A stretch of DNA of 38,265 nucleotides from CAYQJL01 sp964612295. GTDB taxonomy: Bacteria > Eisenbacteria > RBG-16-71-46 > CAIMUX01 > WJJG01. Below, one piece after another: positions 24,917-33,932 of this stretch. The notes below the pieces were generated by a model. It worked only from the letters and a program-made list of their open reading frames with translations. It was not told where the DNA came from and ran no database searches. Position 1 is the first letter of the stretch; each line of letters opens with the position of its first letter. The stretch is from the NCBI GenBank assembly GCA_964612295.1, contig CAZTDY010000032.1, positions 1 to 38,265 of the forward strand. The letters run 5' to 3'. The position numbers and the translations under genes are program-made.

Positions 24917-25888
24917 ATGGGGATCAGCGGATCCACGCTCCTGCTGTGGCTTTGCCTTGCCACACATGGTGTTCAGATCCAGAGTGGCGACACCATGCTC
25001 GCCGGCGACCTTCGCCTGCCCGACGAACAGGCGCCCCATCCCGCACTGATCATCCTGCATGGGGGAAGCAACCGCGTGGAGGCCCACCGCTCCACCTCCG
25101 ACTACTACGCCAATCGGTTTATTCCGCACGGCTACGCGGTGCTTGTCTACGACAAGCGGGGTACCGGTGAGTCGGGGGGCGTGTACGAGGAATCCACCTA
25201 TGACGACTTCGTGAACGACGCGCTCTCCGCGGTATCGTTCTTGAGAGAACGTGGCGAGATCGATCGGGAGCGCATTGGACTGCTCGGGCTCAGCCAGGGG
25301 GGGCGCATCGCGGCCCTGGCGGCCGCGCGCGATTCGGCGGTCGCATTTGTGGTCAGCCTGTCGGCGCCCTTCACACCCATTGCAGAAACCAGGCTCTACG
25401 GGCTTGAGAACGGCTTCCGCGAATCAGGAGCGACCGATTCCCTGATGAACGCGGTCATACCGCTCTGGCGGCAGCATCACGCGGCTCTGGCGCGCGGTGA
25501 CTCGACCCAGTTGGACGAGATCGCCACGGTGGCCGCAACGTTTGCCGAGGAAGTCGACAGCTACTACCTTCCTCCGGCCAGAGACAAGCTGCATGAGGTG
25601 ACGGTTCTTGCACCCTTCTACAATTCGATGGGACGGGACTACGTGACCGAACTCTCCCGTGTGCGCGTTCCCTGGCTCATCGTGTATGGGGAAGGGGATC
25701 TTGCCAGCCCCGTTCGGGCGAGTGTCGATGTCATCCGGGAACGTATGACAGCCAGAGGCCACACCGCGTACGAGATCAAGATCATCCCGCAGGCCTCGCA
25801 CGGATTCCGTCACCTCGAAACGAACGAGTATATCCTGGTCGAGGACATGGTCATCGAGTGGCTGGAAGGGGTCCTGCGTGGGAGATAG
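24917..25888 (+). CDS. Alpha/beta hydrolase (prolyl-oligopeptidase/dienelactone-hydrolase-like), probably exported
   Basis: 323 residues with a short hydrophobic N-terminus (STLLLWLCLATHG) that could be a signal peptide or anchor. The catalytic triad is visible: S126 in GLSQGG, D261 in GEGDLASP and H295 in ASHGF. ILHGGS (46-51) gives the oxyanion hole, and YDKRGTGESGG is typical of esterase/acyl-aminoacyl-peptidase families. ATG 24917 is chosen, with GAGG 8 nt upstream; a GTG at 24908 is possible, and the frame is open far into the previous gene. It follows copy 2 after 22 nt, so it is probably the third gene of that operon. The substrate is an ester or peptide, unspecified. Confidence 0.85.
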   Translation: MGISGSTLLLWLCLATHGVQIQSGDTMLAGDLRLPDEQAPHPALIILHGGSNRVEAHRSTSDYYANRFIPHGYAVLVYDKRGTGESGGVYEESTYDDFVNDALSAVSFLRERGEIDRERIGLLGLSQGGRIAALAAARDSAVAFVVSLSAPFTPIAETRLYGLENGFRESGATDSLMNAVIPLWRQHHAALARGDSTQLDEIATVAATFAEEVDSYYLPPARDKLHEVTVLAPFYNSMGRDYVTELSRVRVPWLIVYGEGDLASPVRASVDVIRERMTARGHTAYEIKIIPQASHGFRHLETNEYILVEDMVIEWLEGVLRGR

Positions 25889-25975
25889 GTGCTGCGCTGG
25901 CACTTACGCCCCTTTACTCGCCCAACATGCCGCGCCTCTCACCGCAGCTCGCCGATGTTCGTTCTCGCCCTTCTC

Positions 25976-25984
25976 TGGTACAAT
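25976..25984 (+). promoter_or_regulatory. Candidate extended -10 promoter
   Basis: TGG followed by TACAAT fits the extended -10 pattern TGn-TATAAT in 5 of 6 hexamer bases. No good -35 is seen. It lies about 160 nt upstream of the secreted repeat protein at 26145. A small TCCCTT/AAGGGA hairpin (26032-26046) lies in the leader. Confidence 0.35.
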
Positions 25985-26144
25985 TACCCCAACAGGAAAG
26001 TGCACGTTTGATGGCGGGCGGATCCACCCGTTCCCTTAGCAAGGGACTCCTCGAGGGTAAGTCATCAGGCGATATCGGATGAATGTCACAATCGCAAGAT
26101 AATCGGACGTGTGCCTCGGCGCGTGCCCAGCGGAGGTTATTGTG

Positions 26145-27754
26145 ATGAAGATTGTAGCTCTGCTGACCATTTCCGTACTTCTGGGCTCTGTCGCGAGTGC
26201 CTCTACTCCACTTGAGAATCACCACGTGAAGGATTCGACCCCCTCGGGCGTTCACTACGACAGTGGCCGGGTCGAGGGTGACACCATTGAAGAGTCCTGG
26301 GTGATCGAAGACCTCCCGTTTACGGGCTTCGACAACACCTGCGGCTTCAACGACGACTACGACGAGGTGTGTCCCTACACCGGATCGACTTCGGGCGACG
26401 TTGTCTACGCCTACTCTCCGGGGGGTGATGAGACGATCACGATCGATCTCTGCTGGTCGCTGTATGACACAAAAGTCTACGTGTATGAAGACTACCACAC
26501 TCCTGGCGCTCCGTTCGCGTGCAACGACGACGCACACTTCGACCCTCCATGCTACACCTACAGCTCGAGGATTCATCTGCTGGACATCTTCGCGGGACAC
26601 ACCTACTACATCGTGGTTGATGGCTACGGCGGCGACTGCGGTGACTATCAGCTCGAAGTCACCCCCGAAGAACCCTGCATTCTCGAATGCCCCGACGGTG
26701 CGCTGGTCGAGGGCGAGCCGCCCTGTGTGGATGAGTACGAGGACTACTACAATTCCGGATGTGGCGTGCTCGGTACAGAATGGACGCTGATCGAGGCGTA
26801 CGAAGATGATTGCGCGATCATGTGTGGCCTGAGCTGCACATATCATTACCAGGGGAGCAGCTACCGAGACACCGACTGGTTCACCATGACCGCGGTGGGT
26901 GGCGATGTGACGGCGACGTGCGAGGCCCCTACAGCGGCTCGACCTCGGGCGATGTCGTATACGCGTATACACCCCAACTTGACGATGTCATCACCATCGA
27001 TCTCTGCTATTCCGAATACGACACGAAGGTCTATGTCTACGAGGACTACTGGACGCCGGGTGATCCCTTCGCCTGTAACGACGACGCGCACTTCAGCGCG
27101 CCCTGCTATGTCTACAGTTCGAGGATCGAGTTCCTGGAGCTGAGTGCGGGTCACACCTACTACATCGTGGTGGATGGGTACGGGGGGGCGTGTGGCACCT
27201 ATTCGGTCGATATCTCCCAGATGGAGGGGCCCTGCACTGTCGAATGCCCGGACGGTGCGCTGCTCGAGGGAGAACCCCCCTGTGTGGATGGGTACCAGGA
27301 CTACTACAAATCCGGATGTGCGATGCTCGGCACGGAGTGGTCGTTGATCGAAGCCTACGACGGCGATTGCGCCGCCATGTGTGGCAGGAGCTGCACATTC
27401 ATCTATCAGGGGAGCAGTTATCGGGACACGGATTGGTTCACCATGACGGGGGTGGGCGGCGAGGTCTCGGCGACGTGCACAGCGGAATTCCCGCTTCAGT
27501 TCATCTACTTCTATGTCGTCGACCATGACTGCACCGACTACGAGTACGTTCTGGAGACGGGCGGTATCTGTGAGCCGGTGACCCTATCGTACAGCTTCGA
27601 GGCAGGCCAGGAGCTGTGGCTCTGGGTCGGCCCGTCGGTGTTCGACGGTGTTCCCGAGAGTGACTACATCCTCGATATCACGGGCATCGAATGGTACGAA
27701 CCCTCCCCGCTCAACGAATCGACCTGGGGTTCGATCAAAGGAATGTTCAAGTAG
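26145..27754 (+). pseudogene. Secreted Cys-rich repeat protein with an out-of-frame internal duplication
   Basis: A signal peptide (MKIVALLTISVLLGSVASA) starts at ATG 26145, with GGAGG 8 nt upstream. Two copies of a ~185-residue unit follow, each with STSGDVVYAY, TIDLC, DTKVYVYEDY, PFACNDDAHF, GHTYYIVVDGYGG, CPDGALxEGEPPCVD and SSYRDTDWFTMT. The fold resembles PPC-type secreted beta-sandwich domains of FCB bacteria. Copies start at about 26376 and 26930, a period of 554 nt, which is not a multiple of three. The reading frame therefore changes at about 26921-26930: the first frame reads on into an Ala/Arg/Thr-rich tail ending at 27143, and the second frame encodes copy 2 and a normal C-terminus to 27754. 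Copy 1 lacks the C-terminal segment seen after copy 2. It looks like two tandem paralogues joined by deletion, or a collapsed repeat in the assembly. Confidence 0.75.
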
Positions 27755-27790
27755 GGAAGCGAGCCGCCGGCGCTGGATCCGCAAGAAGGG

Positions 27791-28990
27791 TTACCGGCCC
27801 GCCAGAGCGTTCCAAATCACCGCCTCGGTCTCCCGGGCCATGCGGGTGGCGGTGAACTCGGCCAGCACGCGTTTCCGCGCGGCCTGGCCTGCTGCGCGAT
27901 GACGATCGGGGTCCGCGAGGAGCGCAACCATCGCATCGGCCAGAGCGCTCGGGTCACCCGTCGGAACGAGATGTCCTTCCACGCCCTCATCAATCAGCTC
28001 GTGCAATGCGCCCACCTTGGTTGCCACCACGGGAATGCCCAGCGACATCGCCTCCATCTGGGAAAGGGGGAGCGTCTCGACCTTGGGATGGGAGGCCAGA
28101 ACGGACAGGTCGAAGGCCGGGAGGATCTCGGGAACATCGGAACGCACGCCGAGGAACTTCACCTGATCGGCAATGCCCAGGTCGGCGGCCAACCGCTCCA
28201 GCTCAGCCTGCCGCGGACCTCCGCCGACGATCAGGAACACCGCCCGGGGAAGGTGCTGCCGAACGAGCCGCGCCGCTTCGAGGAAGTTCTCGTGCGCCTT
28301 TTCCGGGCGCAGCATCGCCAGGATCCCGATCACCGGTGTGTCGTCTGACCCGATGCCCAGCTTCTCGCGTGCCGCCTGGGGTGAAGGCAGGGCATCTGCA
28401 TCGAGCGGCGGAATGCCGTTTCGGATGATGGTGATCTGCTCTGCGGCGACTCCCTCATGCTCGATCAGGTATTGCTTCTGGGCTTCGGCGATTGAAAGAA
28501 TGCGCGTGATTCGTCCGAGAACGAGGCGCATCGGCTTCGGGATCGAGTCGCGTCCCCATTGACCGGTGGTGTGGACCGGCATCAAGAGCGGTAGCCCGCC
28601 CCGCATCATGGCCGCAAACGCTCCGACGATCACCGCATTGGTGTGATCCAGGCAGTAGATCACCTGAACGCCATCCTGCTTGAAGATGCGGGCCAGCTTG
28701 AGCGGCACCCACGGTGCCGGCGGCTTGCCGGGTCCCAGTCCGGAGCGCAGGGGGATCCCCTTCGAGGCCAGTAGTTCGCCGATGGGACCTGGGTCGCGAA
28801 GGGTGTAGAGCCGCGGCCGGATGTGGTCAGGGTTCAGATTGAGGATGAGATGCTCGAGTACTCGTTCAGCGCCACCGGTCACCAGCGTGGAAACCAGGAA
28901 GCCGACCGTTACCGGTGGGGAGACCGGAAGGGGTGTGGGGTCCACCAACCAAGGATCGGTCTGTGCGCTCTGCTCAGGCATGCACCTCAT
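27791..28990 (-). CDS. Glycosyltransferase family 4 (GT-B)
   Basis: A 399-residue GT-B enzyme. The N-terminal Rossmann domain opens with VGFLVSTLVTGGAERVLEHL, the donor-site side of GT4 proteins. The C-terminal domain contains ILAMLRPEKAHENFLEAA, LIVGGGP, VKFLGVRSDVPEIL and the E-x7-E region SQMEAMSLGIPVVAT. It transfers a sugar from a nucleotide-sugar to a glycan or lipid; neither can be named. It overlaps the upstream glycosyltransferase: ATG 28990 (alternative ATG 28981) precedes that gene's TGA at 28974-28976, so translation is coupled. Convergent with the secreted repeat gene, 36 nt between stops. Confidence 0.9.
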   Translation of the reverse strand: MRCMPEQSAQTDPWLVDPTPLPVSPPVTVGFLVSTLVTGGAERVLEHLILNLNPDHIRPRLYTLRDPGPIGELLASKGIPLRSGLGPGKPPAPWVPLKLARIFKQDGVQVIYCLDHTNAVIVGAFAAMMRGGLPLLMPVHTTGQWGRDSIPKPMRLVLGRITRILSIAEAQKQYLIEHEGVAAEQITIIRNGIPPLDADALPSPQAAREKLGIGSDDTPVIGILAMLRPEKAHENFLEAARLVRQHLPRAVFLIVGGGPRQAELERLAADLGIADQVKFLGVRSDVPEILPAFDLSVLASHPKVETLPLSQMEAMSLGIPVVATKVGALHELIDEGVEGHLVPTGDPSALADAMVALLADPDRHRAAGQAARKRVLAEFTATRMARETEAVIWNALAGR

Positions 28991-30200
28991 CCAGAATGCG
29001 GGCGACGGCCGCCAGACGCTTGGGCCTCAGAACTTCGGGACTGTGTTGGGCCCGGCACCAATCGCGGCCGGTTTCACCCAATACCCTCGCTCTTTCAGGA
29101 TCGGCAAGCAGGCCTTGGATCTCACGCGCGATTCCGTCGGCATCTGGGGCGACACAAACGTGTTTGCCACTCTCCAGCGGGAGGCCGGCGACCGCAATCG
29201 GCGTCGCCAGGGTGGGGAGCCCTGCGGCGAGCGCCTCGAGAATGCGGATTCGCACGCCACCCCCGAAACGCAGCGGCACCATGAGAAGATCCAGATCTGC
29301 GAAATACTGGGCCAGATCATCCACAAAACCCAACCACTGCCCGCCGACGGCCTGCGCGCGCGCCTTCAGCTCACCCTCGTATCCGTTCCCCGCGATCAGG
29401 AGCTGTGCATCGGGCATCTCCTTGCGCACCCGGGGCCAGATCTCATCGGTGATGTAGCTAAGCGCATCGAGATTGAAGTCGGCGCGGAAGCTGCCCATGA
29501 AACCCACCCGTTTGCCGGGCCGTGAAGGTCGCCCCGCCTTGAAGAGCTCTCCGCTCACGGGAACGGGCAGATGCTGCACGAGCGCGGACGCACCAGCTGC
29601 AGCAAGTTCGGTCTTGATCACCGCCTCGTCATCGCCTGTCAGACAGAGGATCGCGGGAAACCGCGACCAGGCGCCCACCTCGAGCTCCTTGTACTTGCGC
29701 GCCGCGGCGGCCAGCGAGGCGTTCGGGGCGCTCGCCTCTGCCTCCCGTTCACGGATCTGGAAAGCAGCATCGTGGGCCAGCAGAGCCGCGCGTCCGGTGG
29801 TGATGGCATCGCGCAGGCGGAATGTCTCCCAGTTCTCCAGGATCGTGAGATCGGGTTTCCAGTCGCGCATGAGCCGTTCGAGCTCGCCGCGCAGTACGCG
29901 ATTCGACCAGTAGTAGCAGAGGGCGGGTATGCCGCTTGATCGGCTGCGGGCGAGATTGCGGATCTTGTGGGCCAGCTTGTGAACGGGGGAGCGGTGATTG
30001 GGCATCAGTGGCGCGATCACCCGCACGCCGAGCTGTTCGATCTTGGGAATGTCGGCTGCCTCCGCCCTCGTCTCCCGCTGGCAGAGGTAGGTGACCTCAT
30101 GTTCGCCGGCCAGATCCGCCAGGAACGCCAGCGACACACGCCGGGTGCCCTGATGCGGCGGATAGGGAAAGAGCGGTTTGACGAGCAGAATTCTGGCCAT
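28974..30200 (-). CDS. Glycosyltransferase, GT-B fold (family 4-like)
   Basis: 408 residues. The N-terminus ILLVKPLFPYPPHQGTRRV resembles sugar transferases that act on cell-surface glycans. The C-terminal donor domain has VGFMGSFRADFNLDAL, AQLLIAGNGYE, GFVDDLAQYFADLDLLMVPL and GVRIRILEALAAGLPTLAT with the conserved Glu. It starts 9 nt after the stop of the acyl-CoA synthetase gene and overlaps the next glycosyltransferase. The pair probably acts in sequence on one oligosaccharide. It has diverged strongly from its neighbour, so this is not a recent tandem duplication. Confidence 0.88.
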   Translation of the reverse strand: MARILLVKPLFPYPPHQGTRRVSLAFLADLAGEHEVTYLCQRETRAEAADIPKIEQLGVRVIAPLMPNHRSPVHKLAHKIRNLARSRSSGIPALCYYWSNRVLRGELERLMRDWKPDLTILENWETFRLRDAITTGRAALLAHDAAFQIREREAEASAPNASLAAAARKYKELEVGAWSRFPAILCLTGDDEAVIKTELAAAGASALVQHLPVPVSGELFKAGRPSRPGKRVGFMGSFRADFNLDALSYITDEIWPRVRKEMPDAQLLIAGNGYEGELKARAQAVGGQWLGFVDDLAQYFADLDLLMVPLRFGGGVRIRILEALAAGLPTLATPIAVAGLPLESGKHVCVAPDADGIAREIQGLLADPERARVLGETGRDWCRAQHSPEVLRPKRLAAVARILDEVHA

Positions 30201-30209
30201 CGACAGCCC

Positions 30210-32429
30210 TTATCCGCGCACCCGAATCCTCGCGTCGACCACCGCGCAATCGGATGCCTTGGGGTTCATGATGAACGGGTTCAGATCGAGTTCCGCAATC
30301 TCCGGCAAGTCCATTACCATCTGGGAAAGCCGCAGCATGGAATCCTGCAGCAGTTTCAGATCCACGCTCTTCTCGCCGCGGACCCCCTTGAGCAGTTGGT
30401 AGCCGGCGATCGAGTGCAGCATATCATCCGCATCCGCGTCGGTGATCGGAGGAATGCGCAGGGTGACGTCCTGAAGCACCTCGACGTACTTCCCACCCAT
30501 CCCGAATAGAATCGTCGGGCCCAGCTTGGGATCCTTGCTGACGCCCAGGATGACTTCTTTGCCCGGTTTCACCATCTTCTGAACCAGGCCCTTCTCCTTG
30601 TCCGGATCCTGTCCCATCTTCTCGATCAGGCGCTTGACCTGGGTATAGGCCCCCTGAAGTTCGAGGTCGTTCTTGATGTTCAGGATCACACCGCCCATGT
30701 CGGACTTGTGCACATACATGTGGCCGCCGACCTTGAAGGTGACCGGGTAGCCCATCTTGTTGGCCGCCTCCAGCGCCTCCTCGGGGCCTTCGGTCTCGAC
30801 GACCGGAGCAACGGGGAATCCGTAGCACTCCAGAACTCGCATACAGTCGACCGTGGGCAGATAGCCGCCGCCCTTCTTGGCGTGGGCCTGGACGATCTGC
30901 TTGGCTTCCTTGGCTTTGACCGTGAAGTGGACGAGGTTTCCCCGAGGACGCTGTTGCCGCTGCGCGTAGTTGTACATCTCGACCATGGCGGTGACGGCCA
31001 TCTCGGGATAGGGGTAGATCGGCGGACAGGCCGGAATCTCCCGCGGCAGCATCTGGTAGGAGGACTCCTCGGCCATGATCACACCGTAGACCGGCTTCTC
31101 GTGTCCCTGCGAGGATTCCGCGATCGCACGTGCCGCGTCCGCTGGGTCGACCATCATCGGCGGCACGAACATCGCCAGGATGATGTCGACGTTGGGATCG
31201 TCAAAGAGAATCGGCAGGATCTCACGGTAGGTGTTGGCGACGCCCCAAGCGGTCAAGTCGATCGGGTTGGCGGCGCTCGCCTCGATCGGCAGCATTTCCG
31301 AGAGGATCTTCTGCGTCTTGTCGCTGAACTTGGCCATCTCCATGCCGCCGGTGACCAGCGCGTCGGTGGCAATGATGCCCGGTCCGCCGGAGTTGGTCAA
31401 GATGGCGACCCGTTTGCCCTGGGGCAAGGGAGTCCGGGAGAACCCGGTCAAGAGGCCGAGCATCTCCTCGATCGATTGGGCCCGGATGACGCCGCACTGC
31501 TGCAAGAACGCGTCGACCGTGGCATCGGCGGCCGCCAGGGCGCCGGTGTGGGAGGATGCCGCGCGGGCTCCGGCCGCGGTGCGCCCCGACTTCACGACCA
31601 CGATCGGCTTCTTGCGGGAGGTGCGGCGCAGGAGCGGGCCAAAGGTGCGCGGGTCACCGAAGGACTCCATGTAGATGGCGATGACGTCGGTATAGGGATC
31701 GTCTTCCCAGTAGGCGATCAGATCTTCCCCTTTGACGTCCGCGCTGTTCCCGATCGACACGAAGTAGCTGAACCCGATGTTCAGTCGCGCCATCGTCTGG
31801 AGAAGCGAGACCCCGAGCGCTCCACTCTGGGACAGAAACGCCAATCCGCCGCTTCCGGGCGTGCCGGGCGCGAAGGTCCCGTTGAGACGAACCTCGGGGG
31901 TCATGTTGACGAGCCCCAGGCAGTTCGGCCCGACCATCCGCATTTCGTACTTGCGGGCCAGGGCGAGGAGTTTCTCCTCCCTCTTGATGCCCTCGCCGCC
32001 GATTTCCTTGAAGCCCGCGCTGATCACACACAGTGATTTGACGCCCTTCTTTCCGCACTCCTCGACCACCGGCATGACGTAGTCGCGGGGCACGATGACA
32101 TAAGCCAGGTCGATCTCGTCCGGAATGGCGGAAATGCTCGGGTAGCATTTCATGCTGTGGAGAAACGTGGCCTTGGGATTCACCGGATAGACAATGCCGT
32201 TGAAGTCCGACTCCATGATGTTGTGCAAGACGACGCGCCCGATGGACCCCTCACGCTGAGAGGCTCCCACGATCGCGACCGTCTTCGGTTTCAGGAGCGG
32301 ATCCATCGTGGCCGGATCGAGAAGATCGGGGATCGGCAGGCCGGGGGCCTTGGTTGGTTCGTTTGACAACTCAGGTGCGCGCGTCGGGGAGTGCTTGCTC
32401 TTCCGCGCGGGCGTCTTCTTCTCTGCCAT
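30210..32429 (-). CDS. ADP-forming acyl-CoA synthetase (acetate-CoA ligase type), fused alpha-beta
   Basis: 739 residues. The CoA-binding Rossmann domain begins at ~50 (TVAIVGASQREGSIGRVV), followed by succinyl-CoA-ligase-like domains with FLSQSGALG and the phospho-His loop SSHTGALA (H294). The C-terminal third is an ATP-grasp domain with VHKSDMGGVILNI and PGKEVILGVSKDP. The enzyme converts an acyl-CoA, ADP and phosphate to the free acid, CoA and ATP, which conserves energy in peptide and organic-acid fermenters. A 40-residue Lys/Pro-rich N-terminal extension precedes the fold. ATG 32429 has AGGAGA 7 nt upstream. It lies downstream of the aminopeptidase (119 nt) and 9 nt upstream of the glycosyltransferases. 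Confidence 0.92.
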   Translation of the reverse strand: MAEKKTPARKSKHSPTRAPELSNEPTKAPGLPIPDLLDPATMDPLLKPKTVAIVGASQREGSIGRVVLHNIMESDFNGIVYPVNPKATFLHSMKCYPSISAIPDEIDLAYVIVPRDYVMPVVEECGKKGVKSLCVISAGFKEIGGEGIKREEKLLALARKYEMRMVGPNCLGLVNMTPEVRLNGTFAPGTPGSGGLAFLSQSGALGVSLLQTMARLNIGFSYFVSIGNSADVKGEDLIAYWEDDPYTDVIAIYMESFGDPRTFGPLLRRTSRKKPIVVVKSGRTAAGARAASSHTGALAAADATVDAFLQQCGVIRAQSIEEMLGLLTGFSRTPLPQGKRVAILTNSGGPGIIATDALVTGGMEMAKFSDKTQKILSEMLPIEASAANPIDLTAWGVANTYREILPILFDDPNVDIILAMFVPPMMVDPADAARAIAESSQGHEKPVYGVIMAEESSYQMLPREIPACPPIYPYPEMAVTAMVEMYNYAQRQQRPRGNLVHFTVKAKEAKQIVQAHAKKGGGYLPTVDCMRVLECYGFPVAPVVETEGPEEALEAANKMGYPVTFKVGGHMYVHKSDMGGVILNIKNDLELQGAYTQVKRLIEKMGQDPDKEKGLVQKMVKPGKEVILGVSKDPKLGPTILFGMGGKYVEVLQDVTLRIPPITDADADDMLHSIAGYQLLKGVRGEKSVDLKLLQDSMLRLSQMVMDLPEIAELDLNPFIMNPKASDCAVVDARIRVRG

Positions 32430-32529
32430 TCCGGTCTCCTAAAGCCGTGGTCATCCGACCGGGCCGCTCATGTTTGGTTCTCGAGGAATCCCGCGGAGAC
32501 TAGCACACTGCCCACAAGGGGGGACAGGT

Positions 32530-32545
32530 CCGGATCCGCATCCGG
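32530..32545 (-). terminator. Hairpin just downstream of the aminopeptidase gene
   Basis: CCGGAT and ATCCGG form a perfect 6-bp stem with a CCGC tetraloop, 3 nt beyond the stop. No T-run is seen. It may stabilise or partly terminate the transcript. Confidence 0.35.
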
Positions 32546-32548
32546 GAA

Positions 32549-33655
32549 CTACTTGCCGATAAGGAACTTACCGCCCTTGTGGATCGGCTTTCCATCCCCA
32601 TAGATCGTGAAGCCCTTGCGCGTGTCGCACACCATGTCCCAGTGGACGGCCGACTTGTTCTTGCCGCCCGATTGGGGGATCGAAGCCCCGATGGCCACGT
32701 GCATCGTGCCTCCGATCTTCTCATCGAAGAGCACGTTCCGAGTGAAGGTCTTGATCGCCGGGTTCGTTCCGAACGCCAGTTCGCCAACGCGGCGGGCGCC
32801 GGGATCGGTATCCAGCATCCGGTTGAGGAATGCCTCGCCCTTCTCCGCAGAAGCTTTGGTCACCTTGCCCCTCTTGAACGTGAGCCGCACATCCTCCACG
32901 GCCCGTCCGCCATAGACGGCCGGGAAGGCGTAGCGGATATGTCCTTGGGTCGAATTCTCGATCGGGCCGGTGAAGACCTCACCGTCCGGGAAGTTGATCT
33001 TGCCGTCGCAATTCACCCAGGTTCGCTCCGCAACACCGAAGCTGATGTCCGTGTCTGGACCGACCACCCGAATGGTCTTCAGCTTGCTGAGCGCGCGGCA
33101 GATCTTGGCCTGCTTCGCCGAGATCTTCTTCCATTCGGCAACCGGATCACGTTTGTCGAGTAAGCAGGCCGAATAGACGAAGTCCTCGTAGTCGGCCAGG
33201 GCCATTTCGGCTTCCTGCGCGGCTGAGTTCGTCGGATAGAGCGTTCCAACCCATGCAGCATCACCATTGGCCGTGCGCCGCATGAGAGTCTTGAACTGCT
33301 TCTCGCGAGCTTTGTGCGCTTTGACCGTAATGGCCGGGTCGACGCCGGTCATCGCGCGGGTGTTCCATCCGCCCATGACGAAGAGGAACTTGTCGACCTT
33401 CTTGAACTCGAGATCCATTGCCGGAGAGGCAAACGCGAGTTGCTCATCGCTCGCATTCTGGAGAAATAGCCGGCCCACGTCTCGAAGCCCGACCCGCAGC
33501 ATTGGATGGCCCCCCGCCTTCAGCACCTCGAGGTAGGCTTCCTGGAGAAGGTCTTCCGACAGATAGGCGCCGTCGATCCGGACCCAGTCCCCCTTCTTGA
33601 CCTTCAGGCTGTAGTGGACCAGGACCTTGGCCAGCTTGCTTACTCTGGGATCCAC
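32549..33655 (-). CDS. M29-family metallo-aminopeptidase
   Basis: A 368-residue two-metal aminopeptidase that releases N-terminal amino acids. Ligand candidates are E226 in GEVFTGP, E292 in GELAFG (66 residues apart, as in Thermus AmpT from memory), H319 in GGTMHVAIG, and H338 and D340 in HWDMVCD. The protein is slightly shorter than the ~400 residues typical of the family, with no missing motif. The start is GTG 33655, preceded by GGGAGG at 6 nt. It is the first gene of the minus-strand group leading to the acyl-CoA synthetase. A cytoplasmic role in peptide use is inferred. Confidence 0.92.
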   Translation of the reverse strand: MDPRVSKLAKVLVHYSLKVKKGDWVRIDGAYLSEDLLQEAYLEVLKAGGHPMLRVGLRDVGRLFLQNASDEQLAFASPAMDLEFKKVDKFLFVMGGWNTRAMTGVDPAITVKAHKAREKQFKTLMRRTANGDAAWVGTLYPTNSAAQEAEMALADYEDFVYSACLLDKRDPVAEWKKISAKQAKICRALSKLKTIRVVGPDTDISFGVAERTWVNCDGKINFPDGEVFTGPIENSTQGHIRYAFPAVYGGRAVEDVRLTFKRGKVTKASAEKGEAFLNRMLDTDPGARRVGELAFGTNPAIKTFTRNVLFDEKIGGTMHVAIGASIPQSGGKNKSAVHWDMVCDTRKGFTIYGDGKPIHKGGKFLIGK

Positions 33656-33824
33656 GGGAAGCCTCCCTTCTGCTTGAGCCGATTCCGTCAGCGGGCTAAG
33701 AACAAAGAAACGCGCAACATCGGGCGCATCTCATACAGCAGGTGAGCATAAGGCGGATGGGGGCCGAGAGCAAGGTGTGCCTCCTGAGCCCAAGGCTGGC
33801 CCCGGAGCGGACTCGCCTCTGACG

Positions 33825-33853
33825 TTGGCAGCCGGCCCGCGATCCTGTAAGGT
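33825..33853 (+). promoter_or_regulatory. Candidate promoter for the carbamoyltransferase locus
   Basis: TTGGCA (-35, 5/6) and TAAGGT (-10, with the conserved T, A and final T) are 17 nt apart, about 80 nt before the GTG at 33933. The rest of the 277-bp divergent gap shows nothing else I can name. Confidence 0.38.
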
Positions 33854-33932
33854 ATGGTCTCATTGCCAGCTCCGGTGTTTCGGGCCGGTTGGGCGGGGCG
33901 GGGGATTGAGGACAAGAAGGGGTTTCAGACCC

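Noticed and set aside
30708..32036. 442-codon plus-strand frame opposite the acyl-CoA synthetase
   Set aside because: It is the reverse-complement shadow of a well-conserved gene.
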